Assembly (NCBI GenBank): GCA_030648675.1
Contig: JAUSGV010000034.1
Span: 1 to 14,880 of the forward strand
DNA: 14,880 nucleotides
Direction of reading: 5' to 3'
Source of the DNA: Dehalococcoidales bacterium
GTDB taxonomy: Bacteria > Chloroflexota > Dehalococcoidia > Dehalococcoidales > UBA2162
Shown piece after piece: positions 1 through 6,309 of the stretch; within the stretch, counting starts at the first letter, position 1, and the number at the start of each line of letters is the position of its first letter. Both the position numbers and the translations under genes were made by a program. The notes under the pieces were generated by a model. That model was not told the DNA's origin and did not search any database. It was given only the letters and a program-made list of their open reading frames with translations.

Positions 1-128
1 AAATCACCAAGATACTGTAACAAACAAAATTCGAAGCATGAAGCACGAAATCCGAAACAAATTCGAATTTACTGAAATTCCAAATTCCCCAACCCCGCCC
101 TGAGATTCTTCGCTTCGCTCCAGAATGA
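1..128. repeat. Dispersed A/T-rich repeat plus small palindromic unit
   Basis: There is no gene here. Bases about 30-70 hold a mosaic of GAAGCATGAAGCACG, GAAATCCGAAAC and AAATTCGAATTT units. Close variants recur at about 1170-1260, 3920-3980, 8785-8850 and 9790-9860. Bases 103-128 (AGATTCTTCGCTTCGCTCC, then AGAATGA) are a small palindromic unit whose outer arms recur at 10314-10348 around a different inner palindrome. Confidence 0.6.
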
Positions 129-135
129 AAATTTA

Positions 136-184
136 CCGAGATTGTCACGCCTCAGCCTGCTTCAGGACGGCTCGCAATGACAGC
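136..184 (-). repeat. Palindromic repeat family A, copy 1
   Basis: GAGATTGTCACGCCT at one end and GGCTCGCAATGACAG at the other flank an imperfect inverted repeat (AGCCTGC / GCAGG-like centre). The same ends recur at 1272-1315, 4779-4820, 9741-9785 and 11130-11175 around TCCCGAC/GTCGGGA centres. This copy ends about 30 bases before the folK start. Confidence 0.75.
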
Positions 185-196
185 GGAAAGCGATGT

Positions 197-202
197 TATA
201 AT
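197..202 (+). promoter_or_regulatory. Possible -10 box of folK
   Basis: TATAAT lies 12 bases before the chosen ATG, which would give a leader of only about six bases. No convincing -35 is visible at the right distance, because that position falls inside the repeat at 136-184. Confidence 0.35.
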
Positions 203-214
203 AAGCTGAATCAA

Positions 215-715
215 ATGGTGAATGAAATCAAGCCGGTGGACGTATACCTTGCCCTGGGGTCTAACCTGGGAGACCGGGAAGCCAATCTGCAAGAAGTTTT
301 AAGGCTGCTGTCCGACAGGCTGCGAGTGGTGAAGATTTCCCCGGTCTATGAGACCGAGCCGGAGGGCGGGGAAAAACAACCCCGATACCTGAACCAGGCC
401 GCCCATTTTTTAACCACCCTGCCGCCCGCGGGGCTGCTCGTTCTGATCAAGGGGTTCGAAATGAAAATGGGCAGAACCGGCCCATCGGGAGCACCACGCA
501 TAATCGATATCGACATTCTCCTTTACGGAGACCAGGTGGTAAAAAGCCCGGAATTGACCATCCCCCATCCGCGGCTGACCAAACGGGCTTTTGTCCTCAT
601 TCCGCTGGCAGAAATAGCACCAGACGCGGAACATCCGGTGGAACACAAGACCATCAATCAATTATTGGAAGAATTGAAAGACAATCAGGGAGTTGCAAGG
701 TGGAATCCGAGTTAG
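215..715 (+). CDS. folK: 2-amino-4-hydroxy-6-hydroxymethyldihydropteridine pyrophosphokinase
   Basis: FolK transfers pyrophosphate from ATP to 6-hydroxymethyl-7,8-dihydropterin in cytoplasmic folate synthesis. The protein (166 aa from this start, usual size) opens with VYLALGSNLGDREANL, followed by SPVYETEP, YLNQA, the metal/ATP motif around RIIDIDILLYGD, and IPHPRLTKRAFVLIPLAEI, the full family signature in order. The frame is open back to an ATG at 125. Those extra 30 residues are encoded by a dispersed repeat (136-184), so I place the start at 215, where family similarity begins. There is no clear ribosome binding site, but a TATAAT lies at 197-202, so the transcript may have a very short leader. 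A QueD-family gene follows 76 bases downstream on the same strand. Confidence 0.93.
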   Translation: MVNEIKPVDVYLALGSNLGDREANLQEVLRLLSDRLRVVKISPVYETEPEGGEKQPRYLNQAAHFLTTLPPAGLLVLIKGFEMKMGRTGPSGAPRIIDIDILLYGDQVVKSPELTIPHPRLTKRAFVLIPLAEIAPDAEHPVEHKTINQLLEELKDNQGVARWNPS

Positions 716-791
716 ATTTATGATTATGAAATATGATTTACGATTATCGAAATGGAATAAATCTTAAATCTGCTCAATTGAGGAAGGAAAC

Positions 792-1164
792 ATGTATGAG
801 ATATCGGTAGAACAGCACTTCGATGCCGCACATTTCCTGCGGGGTTATAAAGGGAAATGCGAAGCCCTGCACGGCCACCGTTTTCTAGTCATCGTGACAC
901 TTAAAGCGGAGAAACTCGACGAGATAGGGATGGCCTACGATTTTACCGTGTTAAAAAAGCAGTTAGGTGAGATCACCGGCCGCTTCGACCACTCATGTCT
1001 GAATGACTTTGCTCCGTTCGATAAAAATAAACCCCTCTTCGGAAAACATCGCCACGACGGTCTACAAGGAACTTAAAAAGAAGCTGGCCGGGGCTCCGGT
1101 CGTGCTCACCCGGGTAGAGGTCCGGGAAACACCCCAAAACCGGGCAGTGTATATTCCGGGATAA
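792..1164 (+). pseudogene. queD: 6-carboxy-5,6,7,8-tetrahydropterin synthase family (QueD/PTPS), frameshifted
   Basis: QueD makes 6-carboxytetrahydropterin from dihydroneopterin triphosphate for queuosine synthesis; relatives make 6-hydroxymethylpterin for folate. The N-terminal part shows HFDAAHF (zinc His14), KCEALHGH (Cys23; zinc His27 and His29), MAYDF and FDHSCLN (Asp66-His67). The frame then runs wrong and stops at 1076. From 1030 another frame continues as NPSSENIATTVYKELKKKL and ends TRVEVRETPQNRAVYIPG at 1164, the expected C-terminal half with its catalytic Glu. Removing one A from the five-A run at 1023-1027 joins the halves as PFDKINPSSENIA, the family consensus, giving 123 aa, a normal length. 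A good ribosome site (GGAAGG, 782-787) precedes the ATG. It is either a recent pseudogene or a homopolymer sequencing error. Confidence 0.9.
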
Positions 1165-1486
1165 ACGGGTAAATTCGAAGCGCTAATATCGCCTCGATTT
1201 TCATGCGGGGTGCCCTGCGGGGCAAAATACGAAACCAAATTCGAATTACTATATTCCAATAATAATTGATAGGGATTGCTTCGGTTCCGCTCGAAGCGGA
1301 AACTCGCAATGACAGTGGAGGGAGATTTTGCACCTCCCATTCCAAAAAAGCAACCAAGGATTACTATTCCGTGCTTGACACAGAATCCAGAAACCGACTG
1401 TAATCGATTTAAGGGTTAGAGTAATGGATTCCCCGCCTGCGCGAGGAATGACAATCGAGGAAGGCTGAATCCCAGCCTTCGCTGAA
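1165..1486. repeat. Repeat-filled spacer after queD
   Basis: I see no gene here. The spacer holds an A/T-rich dispersed unit (about 1170-1260), a family A copy (1272-1315, with centre TTCCGCTCGAAGCGGAA), a family B copy (1365-1390, ATTCCGTGCTTGACACAGAAT), a related inverted unit at 1426-1452 (GGATTCCCCG to GAGGAATGACA), and a further small palindrome at about 1460-1480 (AAGGCTG...CAGCCTT). Confidence 0.65.
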
Positions 1487-1515
1487 TGACAATCAGGGAC
1501 TGATTGTCAATTTTT
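1487..1515 (+). terminator. Rho-independent terminator after folK-queD
   Basis: TGACAATCAG (1487-1496) and CTGATTGTCA (1500-1509) form a perfect 10-bp stem with a GGA loop, followed by five T at 1511-1515. It acts on + transcripts, so it fits the end of the folK-queD unit more than 320 bases upstream. Read from the other strand it lacks a U tract. Confidence 0.7.
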
Positions 1516-1671
1516 ACTTATAGTTTCGTTGGGGTAGCAGGTATAAATCGGGTAATAGTCGCAGTAATCGCCCTGGGGGTTCAGTTGGTACAGCCAGGAA
1601 CTGGCTAGAAAAACACTGACCTTTTCAGGGCATTGGTAGATCGCACGGAATAACCAGCTTTTTCCTTGCAT
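1507..1671 (-). CDS. Hypothetical small protein (54 aa)
   Basis: I do not recognise this protein. The frame is open from an ATG at 1669-1671 preceded by AAGGAGG (about 1677-1683) at five-base spacing, which is the best argument that it is translated. An upstream ATG in frame (1692) has no such site. The product begins MQGKSWLFRAIYQCPEKV, has a short hydrophobic stretch (VFLASSWLYQL), then a Tyr/Cys-rich tail (GDYCDYYPIYTCYPNE), and no known motif. It lies 88 bases downstream of the Trm112-like gene on the same strand, so the two could be cotranscribed. Its stop codon overlaps the stem of the terminator at 1487-1515. It could be a small membrane-associated or metal-binding peptide; that is a guess from composition. 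Confidence 0.5.
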   Translation of the reverse strand: MQGKSWLFRAIYQCPEKVSVFLASSWLYQLNPQGDYCDYYPIYTCYPNETISKN

Positions 1672-1759
1672 AATTTCCTCCTTATAGCGCACATCGATAA
1701 GGCAGGAACTGAGGTGCCAGACAATAATTTTAGCACATCAGGGGGATAGAGTTGTTACT

Positions 1760-1945
1760 TCAGTTCTTATGCATGCTCGGCGGAAGCAAATTCGGGATGG
1801 TGTCCTCGATAGGGTAGCGCTCGTTACAATGCTTGCAGAAAAGGAACCCGGAAACGATCTCCGACCCCTCTTCTTTCTCTACCGTGAGGTCGAACTTGCC
1901 TTTGCACATCGGGCAGGCGAGGATTTCCATCAAGTCCCGCTTCAT
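1760..1945 (-). CDS. Trm112 family zinc protein
   Basis: This is a small cytoplasmic zinc protein of the Trm112/UPF0434 type. In eukaryotes and archaea Trm112 activates several methyltransferases; bacterial members are poorly characterised, so its partner here is unknown. The sequence shows LMEILACPMCKGKF, then FLFCKHCNERYPIEDTIPNLLP, that is, two CxxC knuckles (four zinc Cys) and the conserved YPI-D-IP-LLP end, at normal length (61 aa). The frame also allows an ATG three codons earlier (1954), but that ATG overlaps a TATAAT (1953-1958). If the box is the -10, transcription would start at about the second ATG (1945), giving a leaderless mRNA. I therefore choose 1945. No ribosome binding site precedes either start. 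Confidence 0.88.
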   Translation of the reverse strand: MKRDLMEILACPMCKGKFDLTVEKEEGSEIVSGFLFCKHCNERYPIEDTIPNLLPPSMHKN

Positions 1946-1952
1946 TATTTGC

Positions 1953-1958
1953 ATTATA
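1953..1958 (-). promoter_or_regulatory. -10 box of a probably leaderless Trm112 gene
   Basis: On the minus strand TATAAT is followed by exactly seven bases and then ATG (1945). The expected transcription start coincides with the start codon. There is no clear -35. Confidence 0.45.
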
Positions 1959-1987
1959 GCATATAAGTTTACGCAAATAATTATAAA

Positions 1988-2046
1988 CTGGATCCCGTAT
2001 CAAGTACGGGGTGAGATTGGATCGGCGGTAGAACCTCCAATCTCAC
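1988..2046. repeat. Family B unit and adjoining hairpin
   Basis: Bases 1988-2013 read CTGGATCCCGTATCAAGTAC then GGGG, a reverse-oriented variant of family B (stem CCCGTA/TACGGG). Next comes a perfect 10-bp inverted repeat, GTGAGATTGG (2011-2020) and CCAATCTCAC (2037-2046), with a 16-base loop. It sits just ahead of a possible promoter for the fmdB operon. Confidence 0.6.
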
Positions 2047-2076
2047 TTGACGAGAGAGGCTGATTACGCTTAATAT
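2047..2076 (+). promoter_or_regulatory. Possible promoter of the fmdB-deacetylase operon
   Basis: TTGACG (2047-2052), an 18-base spacer, then TAATAT (2071-2076). It would leave a leader of about 120 bases before the TTG at 2202. The -35 is good and the -10 is moderate. Confidence 0.35.
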
Positions 2077-2201
2077 TATAAAATAGTGTCAATGTCTGGA
2101 TTTCCGGGCGTTCCTTCCCCACGGTATCGCCAATCAGCAACATTGCAGCTACTGAATAGTAAATTGATTTAACTATTCTATTTGCAGGAGGACGAAGAAC
2201 C

Positions 2202-2423
2202 TTGCCCATTTACGAATATGAATGTTCCGGCTGTACTCACCGGTTCGAGCTGAAGCGGAAATTTAACGAAACCGGTGCCGTTCCCTGTCCGAATTGCGGC
2301 TGCGAAACGCAGCGGGTTTTTTCTGCGACACCCATTATTTTCAAAGGCCCGGGTTTTTACGTCACCGACTACCGCAAGTCTCCGCCTGCCGACGGCAAGG
2401 GCGAGGTTAAAGCCTCGAAATAA
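2202..2423 (+). CDS. FmdB family zinc-ribbon protein
   Basis: This is a 73-residue FmdB/CxxC-CxxC-SSSS type zinc ribbon (Zn-ribbon_8), a family named from a possible regulator near formamidase genes but of unproven function. It starts MPIYEYECSGCTHRFELKRK, the classic family opening, with zinc Cys8, Cys11, Cys29 and Cys32, then RVFSATPIIFKGPGFYVTDY, also typical. The start is TTG, supported by AGGAGG at 2186-2191 (ten-base spacing) and by the strict conservation of MPIYEY. It is the first gene of a + strand operon: a second zinc ribbon starts 39 bases on and a deacetylase after that. It may act as a zinc-dependent adaptor; this is inference. Confidence 0.9.
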   Translation: MPIYEYECSGCTHRFELKRKFNETGAVPCPNCGCETQRVFSATPIIFKGPGFYVTDYRKSPPADGKGEVKASK

Positions 2424-2462
2424 CGGACGATAATATTTACCTGGCAAAGGAAGGATCACGGA

Positions 2463-2636
2463 ATGACAAAACGGAAAGAAGAAACCAAATCCAAGCCGTC
2501 AGCAGTAAAAGTCAAGGAAATTATCTTTACCTGCAAGTACTGCGGGAAAAACAAACCGTTATCGGAAATGGTGGTAGTCACCCGGTTTTCGCCACCGCTT
2601 GTCGCCTGTAAAGCCTGCGATAAAACCGCGTTCTAA
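2463..2636 (+). CDS. Small zinc-ribbon protein (57 aa)
   Basis: This small gene begins at an ATG with a strong ribosome site (AGGAAGG, 2448-2454, eight bases upstream). The product has a basic, lysine-rich head (residues 1-18), then FTCKYCGKNKPLSEMVVVTR and ACKACDK, placing paired CxxC knuckles at Cys24/Cys27 and Cys49/Cys52, a minimal four-Cys zinc ribbon. I do not recognise a named family. It is sandwiched between the fmdB-like gene (39-base gap) and the deacetylase (21-base gap), all on one strand, so the three are probably cotranslated. The basic head plus zinc ribbon suggests nucleic-acid or ribosome binding, which is inference only. Confidence 0.8.
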   Translation: MTKRKEETKSKPSAVKVKEIIFTCKYCGKNKPLSEMVVVTRFSPPLVACKACDKTAF

Positions 2637-2657
2637 TCCGCGAAAAGAGGCGGTACC

Positions 2658-3767
2658 GTGACCTTCGCGATGCTGTACCGTCCCGAGTTAAGGGAATACA
2701 ATTTCGGGAGCGGACATCCCTTCGAGGGCGACCGCTTCGAACTATTCCCTGATTTTTTGCAGCAAAAATTCCCCCCGGGTAATAATTATCGAATTATCCC
2801 GGCGAATCCTGCCGCCGACGAAGACCTCCTCCTGATCTGCCGTAAAGACTACATCGATTTCACCAAAGAATTCTTCCGCGCGGCCAATCTCGGCTCCGCT
2901 TCGACCGAACGTTTTTTCCAATTCCACAGCAGCGATAATCTTCCCGGGAAACATCCGGGCAAGATCGAAGAAGCCGCCAGACTCATCATAGGGCAAGCCA
3001 AAACGGCAGCCGACCTCGTCCAAAGCGGCGAATACAAGAAGGCAGTGTCGATCGGGGGCGGGCTGCACCATGCCAAGCGGGCTTACGGCGAGGGCTTTTG
3101 CCTCTACAACGATGTCGCCTTCACTGCCCTCTATTTGCTGCAAAAATATGGTTTAGAACGGGTCTTGATACTCGATACCGATGCTCATGCCGGCAACGGC
3201 ACGATGGAGTATTTTTACGAAGAGCCAAGGGTGTTGTTCATCGACCTCCACCAGGACCCGATCACCATTTACCCGGGAACCGGGTTCGCCGACCAGATAG
3301 GCTCAGGGCGAGGCAAGGGATTTACCATCAATATCCCGCTGCCGCCTTACGCCGGCGATGATTCGTACCGGTTGGCTTTTGAATCGATCGTCGAACCCGT
3401 AGCCCGCGAATTTCAGCCGCAGATCATCATCCGCAACGGCGGGTCGGACCCTCATTTCGCCGACGGTCTGACAAACCTGGGATTGACGCTGGAAGGCTTT
3501 AGAATGACCGGGGAGAAAACGAGAGCGATGGCCGACGAGTTTTGCGGCGGGCGGCAGATCGACTTGATCGCCTCCGGTTATAACGAGAAGGTACTCCCCT
3601 ATGGTTGGTTGGCCCTGATCTCGGGGATGTCGGGAATTCCAGCAGACCTCAAAGAGCCGGAGCCGATGCCGGCGAGTTTAAAGACCGGCGCCACTCTTAA
3701 CGCAACGAAGAAAGTTATCGCGGAAGTAAAGCAAAATCTCTGGGAATACTGGAGGAGTCTGCGGTAA
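2658..3767 (+). CDS. Histone deacetylase / acetoin utilization family deacetylase
   Basis: This is a zinc-dependent amidohydrolase of the HDAC/AcuC/acetylpolyamine amidohydrolase superfamily (369 aa, full length), predicted cytoplasmic. The catalytic set is visible: HH pair His137-His138 in GGGLHHAKRAYGEGFCLYND, zinc ligands Asp175 and His177 in DTDAHAGNG, third ligand Asp264 in NGGSDPHFADG, and the transition-state Tyr308 in SGYNE. The N-terminal substrate rim, YRPELREYNFGSGHPFEGDR, matches the AcuC-type opening. One oddity is that the usual second His after the zinc His (DxDxHHGNG) is Ala178. The start is GTG with AAAGAGG (2644-2650) seven bases upstream. It is the last gene of the operon with two zinc ribbons. 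The substrate (protein lysine, polyamine or small acetyl compound) cannot be told from sequence. Confidence 0.92.
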   Translation: MTFAMLYRPELREYNFGSGHPFEGDRFELFPDFLQQKFPPGNNYRIIPANPAADEDLLLICRKDYIDFTKEFFRAANLGSASTERFFQFHSSDNLPGKHPGKIEEAARLIIGQAKTAADLVQSGEYKKAVSIGGGLHHAKRAYGEGFCLYNDVAFTALYLLQKYGLERVLILDTDAHAGNGTMEYFYEEPRVLFIDLHQDPITIYPGTGFADQIGSGRGKGFTINIPLPPYAGDDSYRLAFESIVEPVAREFQPQIIIRNGGSDPHFADGLTNLGLTLEGFRMTGEKTRAMADEFCGGRQIDLIASGYNEKVLPYGWLALISGMSGIPADLKEPEPMPASLKTGATLNATKKVIAEVKQNLWEYWRSLR

Positions 3768-3982
3768 GCCGTATTGTCATTCCCCAAGAAAGTTACACAA
3801 CCTGCCTTTATCGCGCGCAGGATCTACACGAAACCATTCCGTGCTTGACACGGAATCCAGCACTCTCTACGTCCTTCTCCTCTAGTCGTTCTCCGCGAAG
3901 GCGGAGAATCCAGTTGTTTAGTGTTTGTAATTTGGTTTTTGGAATTTATTTGGTATTTGTATCTTGGTTATTGGGATTTTCC
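3768..3982. repeat. Repeat-rich spacer between convergent genes
   Basis: There is no gene and no clear U-tract terminator. It contains a family B copy at 3835-3860 (ATTCCGTGCTTGACACGGAAT), a related unit at 3888-3914 (TTCTCCGCGAAGGCGGAGAA), and from about 3920 a T/G-rich stretch of TTTGGTATTTGTATCTTGG type. Reversed, that stretch resembles the start of the window (shared ACCAAGATAC). Confidence 0.65.
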
Positions 3983-4714
3983 TTAAAGACCGTAACTCAA
4001 GCGTAAAATCAACCCTGGCGGCAGCTTGTTTTTCAGCATCTTGGACTGGGTAGCCGCGACGTCGTAGGGAACGCGGCAAAGGCGAATCGTTTTTGTTTCG
4101 CTATCATAAACAGCATAGCTCGCCCGCGGATCGCCATCCCTCGGCTGGCCGACGCTTCCGGGATTCAAGAAGAGACGGCCTCCTTCCAGAGAAAAATCGG
4201 CTTCTTCGGAAAAATCGGCCGTAACGCAGCTACCGTTCTTCAGGCAGCGAAAGATAACCGGTCTGTGAGTGTGGCCGAAAAGGCAAAACGGCGATTTAAA
4301 ATATGGCAGGTTCTCTCTGGCTCTATCGGCGGAATTCAAATATTCCCAGATGGGATCGCGAGGACTGGCGTGAACAAGCGTAAAATCTTCCTCCTCTATA
4401 ACCGAAGGTAAGCTGCTCAGAAATTCTATGTGCGATGCCTGCAATTGCTCTCTTGTCCAGCGGTTTGATTCGACCGCATCGGGAACAAAATCCGCCGTAT
4501 CGATCACGCCGATGGCGGCCAGATCGTGGTTCCCGGGAACAGCAACGTACTTTTGCCGACGCAGAAGGTACAGGCAGCCGCACGGGTCCGGACCGTAGTC
4601 TACGATGTCGCCCAGGCACCAGATACTGTCGATCCCCCGCTTCGAGAGGTCGTTCAGAACGGCGGTAAAAGCCTCTAGATTAGCATGGATATCGCTGAGG
4701 ATAGCGTAACGCAT
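3983..4714 (-). CDS. Metallophosphoesterase (YfcE / Metallophos_2 family)
   Basis: This is a two-metal phosphoesterase of the YfcE/MJ0936-like group, which cleaves phosphodiesters or phosphoproteins; the substrate is unknown. At 243 aa it carries every block: SDIH (Asp8, His10), GDIVDYGP (Asp36), PGNHD (Asn62-His63), VHASP (His115), FGHTHRP (His148, His150) and NPGSVGQPRDGDPRASY (184-200), the signature end of Metallophos_2. There is no signal peptide, so it is cytoplasmic. The start ATG has only a weak upstream AGGT. A TATAAT exists on this strand at 4888-4893, about 175 bases upstream, but without a good -35. It lies downstream of hisS on the same strand, separated by repeats, and probably has its own promoter. 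Confidence 0.92.
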   Translation of the reverse strand: MRYAILSDIHANLEAFTAVLNDLSKRGIDSIWCLGDIVDYGPDPCGCLYLLRRQKYVAVPGNHDLAAIGVIDTADFVPDAVESNRWTREQLQASHIEFLSSLPSVIEEEDFTLVHASPRDPIWEYLNSADRARENLPYFKSPFCLFGHTHRPVIFRCLKNGSCVTADFSEEADFSLEGGRLFLNPGSVGQPRDGDPRASYAVYDSETKTIRLCRVPYDVAATQSKMLKNKLPPGLILRLSYGL

Positions 4715-4948
4715 TTACCTAAATCCCAATATCATTCTCGCGTAGGCGGGGAATCTATGCTAGCCAACCTTTTTGTCTTTGCGAGCCATCCCGACTTTGT
4801 CGGGAGGCGTGGCAATCTCGTCATTTGCACAGGCATCCTGCCTGTGCAACCAATTTTTTATAAATTGTTCCAGGGATTGATACCCTCATTATAATCTCGA
4901 TGTGAAAGGACGCTGGATTCCAGCCTCCGCTGGAATGACACAAAGGCG
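4715..4948. repeat. Palindromic repeats between hisS and the phosphoesterase
   Basis: In order this spacer has a small inverted unit at about 4733-4755 (TTCTCGCGTAGGCGGGGAA), a family A copy at 4779-4820 (CATCCCGACTTTGTCGGGAG centre), a perfect 11-bp hairpin at 4825-4849 (TTGCACAGGCA, loop TCC, TGCCTGTGCAA) followed on the + strand by six T, and a unit at 4913-4941 (GGATTCCAGCCTCCGCTGGAA). No gene is seen. Confidence 0.7.
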
Positions 4949-6196
4949 TTACTGCAACAGGTACGGCAGTTTATCCAAAGGTACCGTTTGCTGTTGGGCG
5001 GAGGTCATGTCCCGCACCACGGCCGTGCCGGTCTTAAGTTCCTCTTCGCCAATAATGACCGCGTGCTTGACCCCGAGGGAATTGGCATGCCGAAGTTGGG
5101 CTTTGATGCTTCTATCGCCGAACGATTCGACAACACCGATACCGGACCGGCGCAATTTAGCGGCCAGTTTGATCATTTCATCCCGGGCTTCGGCACCCAT
5201 GCAGACCAGATAAACACCCAGCCTCGGCAACGCAGGTACGGCGATATTGTATTTCTTGAGATTAAGGATTATCCGCTCGATACCGGTTGCCATGCCGATC
5301 CCCGGCGTCGGCTTGCCGCCGAGTTCCTCGATAAGGCCATCGTACCTCCCCCCTGCGCCAATGGTGCTCTGTCCGCCCTCTTCCTCCGGCTGGATCTCAA
5401 AAACGGTGCGGGAGTAGTAGTCCAGGCCGCGAACCAGACGGTGGTTGATATGGAAGGGAATGCCGAGCAGTCCCAGATATTTTTGCAGCGAAGCGAAGTG
5501 GGCAGCACAATCCGGACAGAGAAAATCGGAACTATTCGGGGCATCGTTCGCGAGGGGCTGGCAGGAAGCCTGTTTGCAGTCGAGCAGACGCAGAATGTTC
5601 CGGGCGGCACGGGCTTTGCAGTCGGAACACAATTGGCCCTCCTGCGCGGCATAATACTCTTTCAATACCTTGAGATAAATCGGACGGCAAACTTTACAGC
5701 CGATACTGTTCAATTGCAGGGAAAGACGCTCCAACCCGAGAGAGCGGTAGAATTGCCAGCCCATGTCGATGATCTCAGCGTCGAGGGCCGGGTCGGCATC
5801 GCCGATCGCCTCGAAACCGAACTGATGATGCTGGCGGTAACGTCCGGCCTGAGGACGGTCGTAACGGAAGACCGGGGTAAAGTAGTAAAGCTTAACCGGC
5901 TGGGACTGAGTTTGCATCCCGTGCTCGATGTAAGCGCGGCAGACGGAAGCGGTCCCCTCCGGGACCAGGGCGAGATGGTTCCCACCCCTGTCGTCAAAGA
6001 TATACATTTCCTTATCGACGACGTCCGTCCCCTCGCCGACACTACGGCGGAAAAGTCCGGCATCCTCGAAAGCGGGAAATTCAATGCGCTCGTAACCGTA
6101 AAGCCGGCAGACGTCGGCGGCTTTGGCTTCAATATAACGCCAGTACGACTGCTCTTGAGGTAAGATATCGGCGGTTCCCCGCGGTGCCTGATACAA
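4949..6196 (-). CDS. hisS: Histidine--tRNA ligase
   Basis: HisRS charges tRNA-His with histidine in the cytoplasm; it is a class II synthetase and acts as a dimer. The 415-aa product has normal length. It opens YQAPRGTADILPQE (motif 1 region), with VPEGTASVCRAYIEH, motif 2 around YYFTPVFRYDRPQAGRYRQH (104-123) and HQFGFEAIG, the histidine-A loop RGLDYYSRTVFEI (256-268), motif 3 GIGMATGIERI (299-309), and an anticodon-binding domain from about 325 to 415. The insertion with Cys167/170, Cys190/193 and Cys227/230 is the usual cysteine-bearing segment of this HisRS type. The start is TTG at 6194-6196, set by the conserved YQAPRGT opening, with GGGAG (6208-6212) 11 bases upstream. It is divergent from tRNA-Lys. 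Confidence 0.97.
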   Translation of the reverse strand: MYQAPRGTADILPQEQSYWRYIEAKAADVCRLYGYERIEFPAFEDAGLFRRSVGEGTDVVDKEMYIFDDRGGNHLALVPEGTASVCRAYIEHGMQTQSQPVKLYYFTPVFRYDRPQAGRYRQHHQFGFEAIGDADPALDAEIIDMGWQFYRSLGLERLSLQLNSIGCKVCRPIYLKVLKEYYAAQEGQLCSDCKARAARNILRLLDCKQASCQPLANDAPNSSDFLCPDCAAHFASLQKYLGLLGIPFHINHRLVRGLDYYSRTVFEIQPEEEGGQSTIGAGGRYDGLIEELGGKPTPGIGMATGIERIILNLKKYNIAVPALPRLGVYLVCMGAEARDEMIKLAAKLRRSGIGVVESFGDRSIKAQLRHANSLGVKHAVIIGEEELKTGTAVVRDMTSAQQQTVPLDKLPYLLQ

Positions 6197-6225
6197 AACT
6201 GCTTATGCTCCCGATATTTTAGGCT

Positions 6226-6255
6226 AGAATACAGTATCGGCGGCGGATTTGTAAA
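6226..6255 (-). promoter_or_regulatory. Probable hisS promoter
   Basis: On the minus strand TTTACA (6250-6255), an 18-base spacer and TATTCT (6226-6231) precede the TTG start by about 30 bases. A second TAAAAT lies at 6216-6221. The -35 is 11 bases from the divergent -35 of the tRNA promoter. Confidence 0.5.
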
Positions 6256-6266
6256 GGCAAACGATA

Positions 6267-6295
6267 TTTACAAAACTCAGATTGGCAGGTAGAAT
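6267..6295 (+). promoter_or_regulatory. Promoter of tRNA-Lys
   Basis: TTTACA (6267-6272), a 17-base spacer, then TAGAAT (6290-6295): five of six consensus matches at each box with ideal spacing. Transcription would start at about 6302, eight bases before the tRNA. Confidence 0.75.
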
Positions 6296-6309
6296 ATGTG
6301 TTGGTCTAT

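Noticed and set aside
716..791. A preQ1 or other riboswitch upstream of queD
   Set aside because: The 76-base gap is A/T-rich with no stable hairpin or conserved aptamer bases that I can recognise.
4988..6163. A 391-codon + strand open frame
   Set aside because: It is antisense to hisS over nearly its full length, has no family motifs, and arises from the codon use of the real gene.
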